Shown one piece after another: positions 33,061-46,400 of a stretch of DNA of 64,000 nucleotides. Numbering within the stretch: the stretch's first letter is position 1; the number at the start of each line of letters is the position of its first letter. The notes under the pieces were generated by a model, which saw only the letters and a program-made list of their open reading frames with translations, had not been told where the DNA came from and made no database searches. The stretch is from Isoetes taiwanensis (taxonomy: Eukaryota; Streptophyta; Lycopodiopsida; Isoetales; Isoetaceae), in contig JAJEKV010000056.1 of the NCBI GenBank assembly GCA_021234155.1, positions 6,786,618-6,850,617 of the forward strand, in the 5' to 3' direction. Position numbers and translations under genes: made by a program.

Positions 33061-33617
33061 AAAAGATTGTACTGTATGATCGTGGACGCTCCATTTTTTG
33101 GTTGGATAGGTTAAAATTTATAGTCGAGAACTTGCCGTCTTGGCGTATCGGAATGGCTATGTCGATCTACACAATGAAGAATGAAGGATGGAAGTGGATT
33201 TTTCCCTGTGGTATTTCCCCTACGCTTCTTTATTTCCATGCATTGGCTATCTTTCTCGGTAGAACGCGAAAGCGGATGATATGGTCGGGGAAGTCCGTTT
33301 GTTCCTTTTGTCATCATCAGCCCCTTTTATCTTCGGCCCGCGATGCATGCAGCTATGTGACTCTATTGTTGGATTCTACCAGATCGGTAGTTTTTGATAC
33401 CAGAGAATCCGCTGAGGGGACCATTTTCTTGCCATCGATTCAACACAAACTTTTTATTGTCTCAAATAAGAAGGGCGTCTCCCTAGTCTGCTTACTTGGC
33501 CCTTTTCATCGGCATTATTTATTTTTCTTGCTTAAGATTTTGTCTGGTCGATATTGTCCACACCACACCAGATTGTTCGCAGCTCTGGCATGATAATTTC
33601 CGACATGATCACGGGGA

Positions 33618-34272
33618 ACTTTCTCCTATCCGTTCACAGTCAGCAAGTTCCTTCAGGTTGCTAAAGTTGTATGGTCTATTTAATACCATCAGTCGCAATG
33701 TTGTTACTTAGGCATTAGTTCGTGTATTTTTCTACAGCCAGGTGGCCTCTCCTTAGTGGCAAGCATATACTATGAGATCAGTGATGACATCCATCAGACA
33801 GTATTTTACAATGGGACTGTGGAAATCACAGAGGGAAGTGGACTTTTTAGCGGCGAGACACTGTTTCTAGTTACCCTTGGTTTAGGATTGCTTGGCCTCT
33901 TTGCCATGTGGGTTCGAGGACAACTTCAACATTGATCCAAGGTTATAGTTTGTTCATCTAATTTACGAATTATTATCTGCATTTATAAGAAGTTTGCAAT
34001 ATCAATGCATCTACTAGACATGCCTTTCTTTATCATCATCTTTAACGATGCTAAATACGTCTCTTTTATTGCAAAAGATACGGAGGACCAAAACTGTTGA
34101 AACTGGAACAAATGGCTCCAGGTTTATTCATATTTTTTAATCTGATATTAACTTCCTTTATTTTCTCGGAGCTTATTCATGATGCAACTCTTGGTTTTCA
34201 TAGGGTACAATAGCTTTTACTCAAATGTCAAAGACTCCATCACAACAAATGAAGACCAAGAAGAAAAAATAG
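33618..34272 (+). pseudogene. TRAP-alpha (translocon-associated protein, signal sequence receptor alpha) 3' half, decayed
   Basis: TRAP-alpha is an ER membrane protein of the Sec61 translocon. Exon end 33618-33656 encodes TFSYPFTVSKFLQ. An 81-bp GT-AG intron (33657-33737) joins in phase to 33738-33941, encoding PGGLSLVASIYYEISDD, then VFYNGTVEI, then LFLVTLGLGLLGLFAMWV (the single transmembrane helix) and RGQLQH. A TGA at 33933 replaces the Leu expected in QHLSK; SK and a GT donor follow. Further exon-like pieces are 34078-34121 (RRTKTVETGTNG) and 34204-34272 (GTIAFTQMSKTPSQQ, lysine tail, TAG), matching the family's basic cytosolic C-terminus. Upstream, 33374-33617 may hold the decayed lumenal domain (IVSNKKGVSLV, RLF), with stops. 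It was a genomic copy with introns and is now a pseudogene. Confidence 0.85.
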
Positions 34273-34496
34273 GTTTCATTATGGCCATTCCATATTCTGC
34301 TTTGATAGTGGGAAGGTTGTAACATTGAAAAAGATGAAATACACCCGGGCAATTTTCTACATGCTCATTTCGATCCTCTTCAGTGCTTTTTCCATGTAGG
34401 CCCTGGTCTGGGTATGTTTGGGCAGTGGTTTTTTCATTGGGTAAGAAGTACTGAGGCGCGAGCAGTTTGAGGTGTGTAAAATTTTGTGGATTCATC

Positions 34497-34615
34497 AATA
34501 TGTAGCATAATAACAGGGGGTTTGCTTTGTGTTTTTGTACGCTTTTCACTAAGGTTTTCCTATGATTTCGTGATGTATTCAAATGGATGTACTAATGCGT
34601 ATATCTAGAGTGCAC
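34497..34615 (-). repeat. Inverted copy of the 13189-13347 dispersed repeat
   Basis: The minus strand starts GTGCACTCTAGATATAC and ends TGTTATTATGCTACATATT. Confidence 0.65.
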
Positions 34616-34625
34616 CATTTCTGAG

Positions 34626-34825
34626 CCATTGATTTTAGCCTTTTTTTATCAATGGTCAACAACCAGTGGCTCACAACAAAAGCCCCTTTTTTATGCGTGT
34701 GGTGCATAATGGGCACATGAAGGGCCATTGATTTTAGCCCTTTTTTTCAATGGTCAACAACCAATGACTCACAACAAAAGCCCTCTTTTTGTGTGTGTGG
34801 TGCATAATGGGCACATGAAGGGCTT
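34626..34825. repeat. Tandem duplication, two copies of about 99 bp
   Basis: Copies at 34626-34724 and 34725-34825, starting CCATTGATTTTAGCC and ending GCACATGAAGGG. Confidence 0.9.
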
Positions 34826-35486
34826 GAAGGGCGCATATAGTGCAGTTTCCCCGCCAGCAACACATTTCTTATCATAACTTTTGATCCAGAGCTCTGTTTA
34901 AGATGATTTTTATTGCGTTGGAAAGCTCTATCCGAGATCGTTTTCATAGTGTATGATATGGATATGTTTGGTTAAGTTATATATGCTAAAACAGCAATTT
35001 TTCGGCCGGGTTTGGTAGGCTTTCACATCCTACCAGCTGATTAATACAGGATTGCGCTATTGGATATTGTTTTATGGCTCATTCCGAATGAAGCTTGCAA
35101 AAAATTACCATGCATTTTTAGATTTTGAGGCAGTTATTAAGCAAATTCCAAGGCTTCTAGATCCTTGTGCTAATAAGCAGAAAAGTTTCCCACTTTGGTT
35201 TCTCACCACAAGAATCCATGGAGGCCAAAGGCTGCTGTTAAATTCCAGTTGAAAAATGTTTGTGTATGGGGACTTTCAGAATAATGGGATCAATTTGCTC
35301 TATCTTTATGGTAACTTTTAGTTATGTTCTATTTGTTTTATTGTGACCAAATTCAAAAGCTACAGGTGATGAAAGCCTCAAATAAATTCTAGTTTTTTTC
35401 TGGTTTGAATTCTAAAATTTTTGTCACACCGGGAGGGGGGGGGGGTGGCGTCCCTAAGGCCCCTCAAGGGGCAAAAAAATTTTTTG

Positions 35487-35963
35487 CAACACAAACCATT
35501 AACATCCAACATATAAAAATTAAATCCCCCAACACATACCATTGGGTCCAACACATTTAAATTTAAAATTCCCCTTAAACCCCCTTTGGTTTGGGTGCAT
35601 ATTCACACGGGGGTTGACGTAGGGCAGCGAGAGCCCTCATAATTGTATTTTGCACGTACGAAATCAACACCATATAGTCTTCCGCTTGAAATCTTATAGT
35701 ATTTTGCGAATCTAGTTATACAGTATAGCAAATTTTGTACTTGCATACCCCACAAACGAGGAACTTTACGTACGGTGTAGATTAAGGAATAAGGGGTGAA
35801 TATGCCTATCCAACAGCTCTCGTTGCCCGGAGTCACCCCCCGTGTGAATATGCACCCAAACCAAAGGGGGTTTAAGGGGAATTTTAAATTTAAATGTGTT
35901 GGACCCAATGGTATGTGTTGGGGGATTTAATTTTTATATGTTGGATGTTAATGGTTTGTGTTG
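35487..35963. mobile_element. Fold-back/MITE-like element with 127-bp identical arms
   Basis: The left arm 35487-35613 (CAACACAAACCATTAACATC ...) is the exact reverse complement of the right arm 35837-35963. Pairing continues imperfectly inward for about 20 bp more (GGGCAGCGAGAGCC / AGCTCTCGTTGCCC). The 180-bp centre has no coding potential. Perfect arms imply a recent origin, recent conversion or an active fold-back structure. No convincing target-site duplication was seen, so the superfamily is open. A CCCCT/AGGGG hairpin lies just outside, at about 35450-35472. Confidence 0.85.
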
Positions 35964-38900
35964 GTTAGTGCATCTTGGTCTTTATTTGGTTTCGGCATGT
36001 TCCTTCCAAATGTAACAGATTATTAATATAATTATGGATATTCGTAGGTTAGTTATTATTCTATCTTGCCGTTAGGAAGAGACGAAATTGTGTTGTAAAT
36101 GTAAATCTTGAAGTTGCGCAGTATTGTAGGAATTTCTAGGTTGCGAAGTGAGCTAGATCGTTTGAGCTGAGTTGCTTTAATCAACAAGCAAGCCATCCCT
36201 TAGATCCATGAAGCCGCCAATCACAGAGTTAACCAATTAAGCTATTTTGCTAAAAGGAGGAGGTTGTCTAACCAGACAAGCTAGCAAGGTGAAGGGATGA
36301 CCTAGCAGGCTGAAATCTAGTTGCCTTAATAGATAAGGAAGCAATCGGTTAGATTGTGTTTCATAGGGTGTCTTACATCATATTTAGAAGATGTTCCATC
36401 TTTCATGCACTTATAATTTGCAATGTGCTAAATACTAGATGCTATGGAAACCAGTTAAGATATTCTGCTAAGAGGTTGGTTGTCTCCTGTATAAGCAATA
36501 ACACAATATGAATAGATGAGTTAGGATTTACATCCAAATGAACCAAAACTCTTTTTCTTGGATTGATGCATCTAAAGTTCTCTTTCCATTCAACGTGCTA
36601 TAATTCAGAGTATTATAGAGCATCAATCTGTAGGCATGCATGCCTACAAAGTACAGAGATTTGAGGTTGCGCAGACCATATGGCTCCAATGGAGTTGCTC
36701 TTAAATCTCTTTATTGATTAGCCTCTTTGCTCCCCTGCATTAGGATTCTTCTCCATATCTGTGATGTTGCTGTTGTCATAATTATGCTGCCCAAATAGAA
36801 TAACATGGTAAACAGCTCCATAGGCAAGACTAAAAATGAGCCTGCAAGTAAACCTTCAGTTATAGCAAATAAACGTCTCAGTTTACCAATCTATGCGCAA
36901 AGGCTAAGCATTGAAATAAATGAAACATGCAGATAGAAAATTTGTTGCACAAGATATATGTGAATTGTGATATATAGAGCTGAAGAACTTTACCTAGAAC
37001 TAGGCCCAACAAATTACCTGTAAAGCCAATATGAGTTTCAAATGTGAATATCGTGCGTAGCATTCATTCGCCCAAAACCATGGTTCTGCCTATGTTTTTA
37101 AGTCCATTTTACGGGTGCTTAGAATTTTCTCTTATAAAATGACTCCATTTTTTATTTAGGGTTGGAATTTTGCACGGTGTTGCCTGCCATTGTTCTGGTA
37201 TTTCGTTGTTCATTAGAATTGACTGTTCATTTTGGCTTTCTTTCTCATGTAAGACATTCATCCTAGTTTGACGGTGTGACTAAAAGTAAAGCGACCCAGC
37301 CAATTGTGTTACCACTGTTCTGGTGTTTCGTTTTGTTCTGGTGTCTGCCAGATGCAAATTCTTCAAATGCCTTTGCATGTAAATGCTGACATTCCAAGAC
37401 AAATGCGACTTGCAGGGTTTATGTGCCTTTTATTTGCATTCATAAGCAAGGTTACGTTGCACTATAGTTGAGCCCCTTTGATATTGCATAATGTGTAGTT
37501 GATGAACATAGTTAGATTATAAAATTCATAAATAAGAATTTTGCAGCCCCAGATCATCACACTAGTGCGGCCCAGATTGATGTTGAGGTTTGTTAAAGAG
37601 GTTGCATGAGCATATCTTTGACTGAAGGTTAGCAGTCCAAATATTTGTTTGAACTATGAAGATGGGCAGCATGGAGGTAGATGCATGCAAGCCAAGTTCT
37701 CTGCTAGGAAGCTTTGTATTTTGCTTTGATGAATGGTGAAAAGGTGGATAAATGTATGCAGAGATTTGAATGGCAACTTCGTAGGCTGGTGGCAAATATA
37801 AACAAATGGGCAAGGACTGTGTTGTTTAAGATGGGGTTAGTATACTGTCCAGGTTTAAAGTAACAAGTGGGAAAAAGTGATAGAATGGGCTGAGGTGTTG
37901 CAGACTTTGTGCCCTCTGGTCATGTTGAGCACTCCATTCATACTTATGGTGATAGACATTTTCCCTGGAAGTAACAGATTATCGGTCCTGGTTATGGTAA
38001 ATTTCAGGTCGCTTTTATAAATGAGTGGTATCTGAGAGTAGGCCAACATAAATGTAAGCTTAAGGTGAGTTTTGGAAATATTTATCAAGAGCCAGGACTC
38101 TTCGATTTTGTCCCATGCATCATTATTACATTCTGATATATTTCATGAAGTAGGAATGGATGTTTGAAGCTCTTGGCATTGACAAATACTGATACAGATA
38201 TCATCACAATTATTCTATATCCCAGTTCACGTTATCTACCAAATGATTCTGTACAGATTTTTTTAAATACCAGCTGACGCTGGCTACCAAATGATCATTT
38301 GAGGCCACTGAGGTTAGATGGAAGAATGCGTTTGTTTTCTTCATGCTTCAAACATAACTGACATTCAGGCTCAGTTGTGGACCAATCCTTATAGCCATGA
38401 AGAATCTATTGCATGAAATTAGTGATATTAAATGGGTGTCCCTTTTGCATGCCAGTCAATTTTTTTTGGATTTTGTTTTGAAGTACAATTCAGTCTTTTC
38501 TTTGTAGCTATTTAGGCAATTAAAGTTTCCTTATGATAATGATGAATCTACTTACGGAAAATGAAGCCAGGGATGTGCTTTGTTCATCACCATTAATCAT
38601 AATTTCCTTCTTTCTATTTCTCTATATGTCATTAATTATGTTTGTGTTGTTGCCTAAGGAAGGTTCCACATGTCATTGCAGTATAAGCTGGAGAGCAGTC
38701 CATTGCTACATGATCAACATTGTAAGCATCTTATGACTATGTGATAAGTAAAAATGATTGAACATTCATTTCGTATGTGGCAAAAGATGGAGATAACTGT
38801 TAACTACGAATTGCAACCTTAGGTGCCAAATATAAGTCTTAATTTGTAAATGCTTGATGCTATTTTCAGACACCACCAATTATAACATTTGTACCGAGAA

Positions 38901-41900
38901 TAGATGTCCCTGGATATGGCTTGATAGAGGTCAATAACTAGCCTACATGCATATGTTTTATGTCTATGCATACATTGTGTTATGAAGAAGGAAATGGGTG
39001 TACCCATAAATTTTACAAAAGTAAACTTGCTTGACCTGTGCCTGAGTATGTTTGCAAAGAAAAGTTGCTTGACATGTGCTTATTATAGGTTCAGAAGTTC
39101 ATTGGGAACATGGCCTTCAAGGGCCGGATTGTAATAGAGCAGAGCTATTGGTTCATTTAGAGGACAGTCGAGCAGTGAAGGTAAAACTACGTGCAGCTTT
39201 TATGTCGTTGACATATATCATATTCTAATTTGTGGGTCAATTTTAGGCTATATTGATCTTTTTTTACTTTTAATCTATGTTGCATTATTTCTGTAGTATT
39301 TTGTGACGATTGTGGGGGAGATTTGCATTATTTAATTTTTCGAAGGATTATCACAATGTATTGGAGGTCAACAAGGCAGATTATGCATCATGCAACTCGG
39401 CAAGTCCGATTGCAAGCTTTCAACATCGATATACAAAGATTAAGCTGAAAGCACATATTGTATCTGCGAAGTTGTTGCCATTGCAAATAGGGACAAAAGA
39501 TTATGGCCCAGGTCATTTCTTTCTGAGGATTGAGCTTTGTGTATTTGCTCTAGGAAGCCTTGGACTCCGTTTGGAATGTTATGCTTGCTGAAGTATGGCT
39601 TTTAAACCAAGTTCCAATTTTTGCTGAGCATTAAGTTTTGTAATTGGTGTTTCGTTAGTCCATTCTTAAGATCGCATGGCAATTATCTATGTTGTTTCTA
39701 TGATGTGGCTTTGGCTTTTCCTAAGTATTTTCCACACGACACTGGTTAATTTCGACGCGTAGAAAAATGGCTTCCCTTGCACTCGCTTGCTTTTCTGTTT
39801 ATTTTCAGTATAAATTTGTTCATTGGGAAGGATTTGGGTTTATGCCAGAAGAAGGAAGATGACATAAAAATGCCTTAGCGGCACTCTTAATCACTGAGCC
39901 AGGGCAGGTTTTTTATTGCATTTCGAAGGACAAAATTTTTAGCTTTATTTTGAGATGCAGAGGCTGGTCGAGGGTTGCTTGAAACATGCCAAAACTGGTA
40001 CTACATCAATTGGCAGCTTTATCCTTAAGCTTTGCACTTGCTTTTCTGTTATGATAATTTTGCTTTTTACTTCCGAAACTTGGTCAACAGAGTTAGCTTA
40101 GTCAAACTAGCAGCAGGGTATCTTTGGAATTGCAGAACAGATAAAATTCTTCCTTGGCAAAATAGATGCTAGCTATTATTGTCACGATTTTTTCCATTCC
40201 GGGACCAGTGCGCTCCAACAGATGCCAGGTAAATTTCTCTGTCTCCTATATGGGCTTTGAACTTATATATGGAGTTGTAATTTATTTGCAGTAATGCACT
40301 ATTCAATTCCAAGGGCAGTGTACAGCATGTGCATGTACGAACCTATATCTGACCAGTGAGAAACTACTAGTGAGAAACGACTGATGACATTGTGCAATTA
40401 TACTTGCCATATAGATTGGGCCATTTAGCAATTGTATTTGCGTTACAGGTTGACAATAGTAGCCATTATACTTGCCATACATATTGGCAGTAACAGATTG
40501 GCAATAACAAATTTCTAGCTTTTATCTTTATAAGGGGCCTAGTAAAGTAAGGGCCTTCTCTGATCATATAGCCATAGGGTAAGACTGTTTTGCTTTATAG
40601 ACAGTGGTCCCGTTCATAGTAATCTATCTGTTGTTTTCTCATTTTTATGTTATTAAGCTATGATTTGTTAATGTAGAAATCGGGTCATATCTAGCTCCTG
40701 TTTTAATAGCATTTGATATCTATATCAGACTCATTGTGCTATTCTGTGAATGCGGGCCACAATAATTTTCTGTGTGCTTTTCTCCTTTGATTTTCTTGCC
40801 TAAAAATCTGCAGATTAGTGCCGTTCACAAAGTTGCACTGATTTTGTATATTATGTTGTGTTTCTAGCCAATTCTTTCTTTTCATCATGCTCATTGTCTT
40901 GATTTAGTCTCATCTAATCCTTGCTTTATGCAGACAACTGAGAGTCTTTCTGTATGTAAGAGGCCTTCCTTGACCTTAGACAACTCATGCTTCTTGAATG
41001 GCACCGTTCCAATGGATTGAGGCATGGAATACAATTAACTGCAGGGTATGCGCACAGCAAGGACAACTTGGTGTTGCATTAGTGTTAAAAAAAACATGCC
41101 GCAAAAAAACTTAAGCTCAAATGTAATCTCATATGGTAAATATCTAATCGGTATGAGCAATGTGATGAAGATGTGCTTGCTTTGAAATGTGTCGTAGACA
41201 TGCAAGAGGAATGCATAAGAGCCCGAACCCAAACATGGCATCTTGAGGGGTAGTAATTGCAGGATATGTATAATGTTACATTTGGTAGTATCCATTCTGC
41301 ATGCAATTTGGACACTTTTATTAATGACAAATAATTGTAGGGTATGCACACAGCAAGGAGAACTTAGCATTGCATTCTTTTATTAATGACAATCAACTAT
41401 AGAATATGCAAACAAGGAGAACTTGGCATTGCAATTGCAATGGTTGTATGAATGAGGGTTGGCATAACTTTGACAATATCATTTAAGATTATTTTGTTAT
41501 GCCAACAAATGGTACAATTCCATTTTAATTTAAATTTAGCTTGATTTTTTAATGAAGATCACAAATGATCAGTTGCTAGAATGTATAAAATAAAAGCTCG
41601 TGTGTAAATGAAGAATTAATGTTGTTGATTTTGTCCAGTTGAAAGGCGCACCCAAGGTTGTTAGCAATGTAGAACTTCAAGTTAAAGGTTCTTGCCTTTT
41701 CACCAAGTTGTCAAATGATTCTACACGCTATACACTTGTTTGGGAAACTTAGTAATTGAAGAAATTGGGCTTCCAATTGAGATAACAATCCTTGAATGAG
41801 TTAACATTCACAATTTGAGTAGGTTGCAAGTGTGTGCAGATGCATTTGTTGTAGACTGTTCAACAATTGCTACTTGTTAAAGGAAACAATGAATTCGACT

Positions 41901-43010
41901 TATTTGAGCCACATCCCGAACACTGGAAATAGAGGACATCCTTGCCCGTCGAATAACTACACTCTCAGATTTATACGCTTTTATATTTCGTTGCGATACG
42001 GTAACGACACAGAAGCTTGAGAGAGAACCTAAGAAATTGAAAGGAAATCTAAGGGTAGTTTGAGAGAATGTAGGGGATGGGGCAATCAAGGTGCTATTAA
42101 AAAGAGATTATATTACGGTGGCAAGGTTTATTTTTTGCATTATTACATTGCAATCGTTTCTGAAACATCCTCATATGAATACGAATAGTTGTTGGAATTT
42201 TCATAATTAGCCTTGCCCACTAGGGTGAGCATGACTTCTCAAATGCAAACTTTGACTTCTTGAATTCTAGCAAGTAATTAATGTAATGACAAAATCACCC
42301 ACATTCCATGCTAAAATCTTCATGCACGCTTTTACTTTAAATTCAAATTTAACTCAACTCTTTACTGAGAAGTTTTAATAAACAATAGTGAGCTAGTGTT
42401 ACCAGTTCAACGTCATTATTTGCATCCAACTTTGTGTATACACAGGTTCTGCTAAGCTTTTTTACATATGCTGAGCTAAACATATCTTATAATGTGATTA
42501 GAGAAGGCACCTTTGGACCATGATTGAGCTATGCCTTTGACCATAGAGTCCAAGATTGGGTATCCAGTGATTTTTATGAACAAGAAGGCTTTATAATATG
42601 TTCTTTTTTTGCTATGTTAGTCCTTTAGCTTTGTACCATTATATTGTTATTTTTAGGGTGAGAATATCAAAGCGGAGACTAGAGATGAAGGAGTCTAAAA
42701 TTCTTTTTGATATCTTTATTGCTTGAACTTAAGGGGTAATCTGGTATGTGGTTGTGCCCCATTGCTAACCAACCTGTCAGTGAATGACTATGTCTGCTAC
42801 ATCTGTAAATAACTATCAAAGATAACATAGAGATAGCATTGACTGTGGTGTGCATGTTATGAGGTCATAGTGCAACTCAATTGAATTTTATTTGACTTCT
42901 TCTAACCTAATTCTTGACACTCGACTTTAGTTTAGACTTTGATCTATTTAAGTTTGGATTTTGTTCCAGATGTTTATGGACCATAGTTCATAGACCCATT
43001 GATAGTACAC
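35964..43010. other. Long AT-rich stretch, no gene assigned; candidate exons at 38870 and 40136
   Basis: No protein family was recognised. Two stretches look exon-like. 38870-38929 follows TTTTCAG and precedes GT (reads TPPIITFVPRIDVPGYGLIE). 40136-40228 follows TTGCAG and precedes GTAAAT (reads QIKFFLGKIDASYYCHDF). A possible exon also starts at 39090. These may be remnants of one intron-rich gene or chance. Confidence 0.35.
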
Positions 43011-43017
43011 AAACTTG

Positions 43018-43460
43018 TATATATATATATATATACAAGTTTTTTAATCGATCCTACGGTGCATATTCTAGCGTGTGCATGTTCCAGTTTGTCCATGTTC
43101 CAGTTTTCTAAGAATTTATGAAGATTCTGTTTTTTTACGAGATTTCTTTATTAGATTCTTTTAGATCCTCTTACATTTTGTGAGATTCCCTTAGATCATT
43201 ATTATGGTGCATGTTCCAAGTTTAACATTGCAAAGTTGGGTAGATGAGTAGCAAGGTCCCTTTACGTTTTATGAAATTCCCTTAGATTCTATGAGGATTA
43301 CCTTAGATTTTAGATTTTATGAGATTCTCCTTAGGCTCTGTAGGCTATTATATAGATTCCCATAGATTCTTACGATATTGCGTAGATTCCTAGAGTGTAA
43401 TTGGGTTACACTATTCCTAGAGTGTAATTTTGGGCTGATGCATGATGCACTTAGATACCT
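43018..43460 (-). repeat. Truncated inverted copy of the TA-flanked composite repeat
   Basis: A TA run (43018-43035) is followed by ACAAG ... CGATCCTACGGTGCAT and GTGCATGTTCCAGTTT, the reverse complement of the ends of the copies at 48.7, 50.2, 57.6 and 59.0 kb. AGATTCCCTTAGATT-type phrases then follow to about 43460. Confidence 0.7.
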
Positions 43461-46400
43461 TAATGTGTCCTTAGTATCATTGGAATAGGCGCAAGGGAGG
43501 ACGAGAGAACAACAAAGTTTGTAAACCTTGTATTTTTTTTTTTAATAGTAATGCGTTGATGAGCTTGCGCAAACGGGGCAGCTGAGTGGCAAGGTCTAGA
43601 GCATTATAAAGGACCATTGAAGAATGGTGTTCATGCATTTGTAATTTAAGAGTGGCAACCTTGACTTAGGTAAAATTTTGCTAATTTAAAGAGATGCATT
43701 AACCATGATTTTTTTTTTTTTTGGGGAGAGTAACATTGTAGTGGTATCCAATTTCTATTGCGTGGGCATGGACATTGTTGCATTGCGTTTTTATCAAGCT
43801 TCTAGCACCAGCGGGGTTGGTGTAGAGTTGGAATCAAGAATGGTGTTCATAGATTTGCACTTGACTTTCTCTTTTACTTCACTAAATGTGGAAGGTGGTA
43901 GTAGGCTAAGACAAAGTTGATGCAAAAAATGTTGTTGTAGTGTTGAGTTGATTAAGGTGTAAGATAATCATTGTGTTAAGGTTTAACTGTTGTTGTAGTG
44001 TTGAGTTGATTAAGGTGTAAGATAATCATTGGGTTAAGGTTTAAGATTATTACTGTATTATGAATGTGTTATCAATGTGGTGACGAGGTTAGATGCACAC
44101 ATGCTAGAGATGGAAGACGTCCTTTTTCTCATTTTGTTTTGGGGGGGGGGGGAAGGGGTTGTTGATGATGGGGAATGGCTATATGTGGCCATTATTTAAT
44201 TTCTTTTTCTTACTTGAATTATTCCACATTTGGTGCTTATGGCAGGTGTAGAGGAGTGTAAAATTGCAATGAAGAAGCGTAACTTTCGGTGAAATGTTGC
44301 TAACTAATCATGGTAGCCAACTAATAATTCATAATAATTTTGCATCCATGACCTTAATCATGCACTCATGTGCATTCGTTTCCCTGCTCAGAATGATAAG
44401 GTAACTAACATCCTTTAGTATGTAGAGACATTCTTCGAACAACTTCAATAACTTTGGCTGGACGACATGTTTTTTATGACAATCCAAGCAAGCATGTTCT
44501 GAGTTCGTTTGTTCTATTCTGCAAACAACACATGTACAGTATAAGATAATAAATAATGCTAAACACCCTATGTAAACACATGGTATACGACTACAAATAA
44601 AGTTCTTGTTCATGTAGCCTCTTGCTGCTCTGTTTATAGGGCATTTTCAGCATGCAAACCAGCAAGGTATCATGTTCTGCTTGACTAATAAAGCTCTACA
44701 ATAGTGCGTGTCTGCATTTTAGAGAGAGAATGAGGTGAAACAGTTAGATCTAGTGCAAATGAAACATTGTGTCATTGAATATGCCAGAATTATTGTTGTG
44801 AAAAATAAGAAACTGAATCACAGAAAAAGGTATGTCCTCGAATCCATACCCATTTTTCTCTGGCTGCATGGTTAAATGGTTTTCTTTAGCTGGCAGACCC
44901 CTTACTCTCGACGCTAACTTTTTACCAAGCCTCCATCAAATGGTAACATGATAGTCTCCATCACTTGCAAGCCTGCAATAACAGAAACAAATACAATAAA
45001 TGGCCATAATTCACACACCCCAGAATTCTATAATTTAACTCTATCTCTATATCACTTTTTCCTTTTGTAGGTGGATGCATTTTTAATGACTAGTCAGCAT
45101 TAATTTTCTACCATTTCTCTGGGTGGACAGGTCTGCGCTGACCATTCGGCATCACTTTCTTATTTTACTTGCATGGCCAACACACATAATAAGATCCATA
45201 GAGCAGAATCATGACTAGGCACCTATGCACATGTTTTCGGCATTAATTTCCTAACTTGCTTCCATGGTCAACACATACAATTAAGATCTATAACAATGTC
45301 ACCAGAATATGATTCTTCATGATCAAAAGAAGCAATAACATTTCGCCATTACCACAACCAATCAAGATAAGGATTACCATTTTACTGTTCCTACTGTCGG
45401 TGTCAATTTCTGTTGCTTCAGCCTTGAGAAAATCTGGAATTGAGATGGTAACATCATAATCAATAAATGCTCATACAGAAAGCTACCTTGCTACACCCAG
45501 TCAAATTTAGAAGCATCTTTCATCCAACCAAGAGCTGCAGTGGACAATGGAAGTTTCTCTGCAAATCGAATTTATTACCAAAATCACTGTTTACAAAAAT
45601 AACATCAAGTAAAGCAATAAGAACCTTGTCCTGGGACTGTACGGATCCAAAAGTACACACTGTCCATTAAATCTGTTTCCCTTTTCCCAGCTGACATCAC
45701 CCTGGTAAAGCAATAGCACACCATATCAATTATCTATGCATCAAATGGAAGCGCAGAACAATTGTTGGCATTTGTTATTACATTTGATGCGGGATTTAGT
45801 GTTATGAACGAACTATTTAGTTCTTCTCAATGATTGTACTTATAAAAGCTTTACACGTGCAAATTCTGCATGTGTATGCAAGATGGATGAACGCTTATTT
45901 TCAGAAAACTTATAAAAAGGTTAAAGGCCTGACCTTGCATCTCTAGCCATATCTTTCAAAATCTCCTAAGCTTTCCAATTTGACATGCCAAATGTTCCCT
46001 GTCCTATGCAAGCCCGGATTAAGGTCAATCTCTAGCTGGACATACGTCAATATGACTGCAGTCAGCATAAGGTATCTTCATAGGAAAACGGGATATACAG
46101 GTGGCTCAATGACAACAATGTGTAAGGATGAAGGAAACCGCCATACTATTATGTAACCAACCATCCCCAAAGCTTCGATGCTTCACTTTAAATTATCCAA
46201 TGCAATCTAACAAACTACCTAATACACAGGTGTTCAATGAAGGAAACCTGCAATACTAATTTCCCTTTACTTTATGGTGCTCAAAATAATAGAGAACTTA
46301 CAGATGGTTCGATATCATCTGGACTATATAAACAGAGAACAACATTGCTGTACAACAACATCAGAGGCCATAAGAATGTTCTGCCTGCATCAAATTCAAG

